6,931 bases of DNA from NCBI GenBank assembly GCA_050697275.1, contig JBOGZI010000292.1, positions 1-6,931 on the forward strand, written 5' to 3'. The first letter of the stretch is position 1, and every line of letters begins with the position of its first letter. A program made the translations under genes and the position numbers. Origin of the DNA: JBOGZI01 sp050697275 (lineage in GTDB: Bacteria; Actinomycetota; Thermoleophilia; Solirubrobacterales; 70-9). This document shows positions 6,592-6,931 of the stretch, in pieces. The notes beneath the pieces are model-generated. The model worked only from the letters and a program-made list of their open reading frames with translations, was not told the origin of the DNA and did no database searches.

Positions 6592-6931
6592 ATGAATCCG
6601 CGCAATCGTCGCACCCCGGTGGCCCTTCGCGCCTGGGACGTCGCCGGGCTCGCCACGGCCCTGGCCGCGGGGCGGGTCGTCATCGGGGGCGGTCTGATGC
6701 TGGCGCCGCGGCGCGCGCTCGCGGCGCTTGGCTTCTCCGGCGCCAAGGAATCGGTGACGATCGCCCGCATCGCCGGCGTCCGCGACCTCGTCCTCGCGGC
6801 GTCGACCCTGCTCGCCCTCGGCGATGCGCATCGCCTTCGGCGCGCCAGCCTCGCGAACGCGGCGGCGGACGGCGGCGACGCGCTCGTATTCGGGGCGGCC
6901 CTGGCGGGAGACGGGCCGAGCGGCGCCAGCG
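6592..6931 (+). CDS. Small membrane protein, truncated by window end
   Basis: The frame starting at ATG 6592 (MNPRNRRTPVALRAWDVAGL) stays open to the last base, giving 113 residues with no stop. Third positions are strongly G/C, as in real genes here, and hydrophobic segments alternate with basic loops: about 17-38 (ending IGGGLMLAP), 65-77 (LVLAASTLLAL) and 97-106. The pattern IARIAGVRDLVLAASTLLAL followed by LRRASLANAAADGGDALVF resembles small four-helix membrane proteins of unknown function (DUF4267-like), but I cannot assign the family with certainty. A possible ribosome site, GGGAAG (6577-6582), lies 9 nt upstream. The start is only 18 bp from that of the divergent gene. This frame is favoured over the opposite-strand extension because its protein composition is natural, whereas the reverse reading is a charged, low-complexity string. 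Function unknown. Confidence 0.65.
   Translation, partial: MNPRNRRTPVALRAWDVAGLATALAAGRVVIGGGLMLAPRRALAALGFSGAKESVTIARIAGVRDLVLAASTLLALGDAHRLRRASLANAAADGGDALVFGAALAGDGPSGAS

Noticed and set aside
6574..6831. 86-residue upstream extension of the beta-lactamase-like protein
   Set aside because: The extension is highly charged and low in complexity, would bury the signal peptide inside the protein, and overlaps a more natural membrane protein frame on the + strand; ATG 6573 has its own ribosome site.

Overview
The window looks like chromosomal DNA from a high-GC actinobacterium. Three things point there: strong G/C preference at third codon positions, a DnaK without obvious extra sequence, and the actinobacterial gene order dnaK-grpE-dnaJ-hspR. 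A deep-branching class such as Thermoleophilia (Solirubrobacterales type) is my guess from protein flavour only; no rRNA or other decisive marker is present.

Layout. Positions 18-1277 (+) encode a secreted endonuclease/exonuclease/phosphatase-fold protein. Positions 1278-1517 form the only sizeable non-coding gap. It holds a weak GC-rich hairpin, a tandem 10-bp repeat, a strong extended -10 promoter and an approximately 110-nt leader full of repeats. Positions 1518-5677 (+) are a compact four-gene heat-shock operon: dnaK (GTG start), grpE, dnaJ and hspR. Spacers are 9 nt and 9 nt, followed by a 1-nt stop/start overlap. Eight bases after hspR the next gene ends in the opposite direction: 5686-6573 (-), an exported serine beta-lactamase-fold protein. 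Only 18 bp beyond its start codon, a small membrane protein gene begins on the + strand at 6592 and runs off the window end.

How the genes work together. DnaK (Hsp70), DnaJ (Hsp40, substrate delivery and ATPase stimulation) and GrpE (nucleotide exchange) form the complete bacterial refolding cycle. HspR, a MerR-type repressor, closes the loop: in relatives it binds HAIR operators at the dnaK promoter with DnaK as co-repressor. No canonical HAIR (CTTGAGT-N7-ACTCAAG) or CIRCE element is visible upstream of this dnaK.

The most interesting part of the window is the dnaK leader. It carries two copies of CGGGTTGCTCCT and two of AGCACCCTCG, which are near reverse complements of each other. The central pair has exactly the 7-7-7 geometry of a HAIR site but unrelated arms. 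The same leader has a perfect 7-nt complement of the dnaK Shine-Dalgarno, and that complement overlaps one of the repeats, so two mutually exclusive RNA folds can be drawn. The region could therefore be a divergent HspR operator, an RNA thermosensor, or both. Secondary oddities are codon-atypical insertions in DnaJ and GrpE, a beta-lactamase-like protein lacking a recognisable general-base glutamate, and very close divergent start codons.
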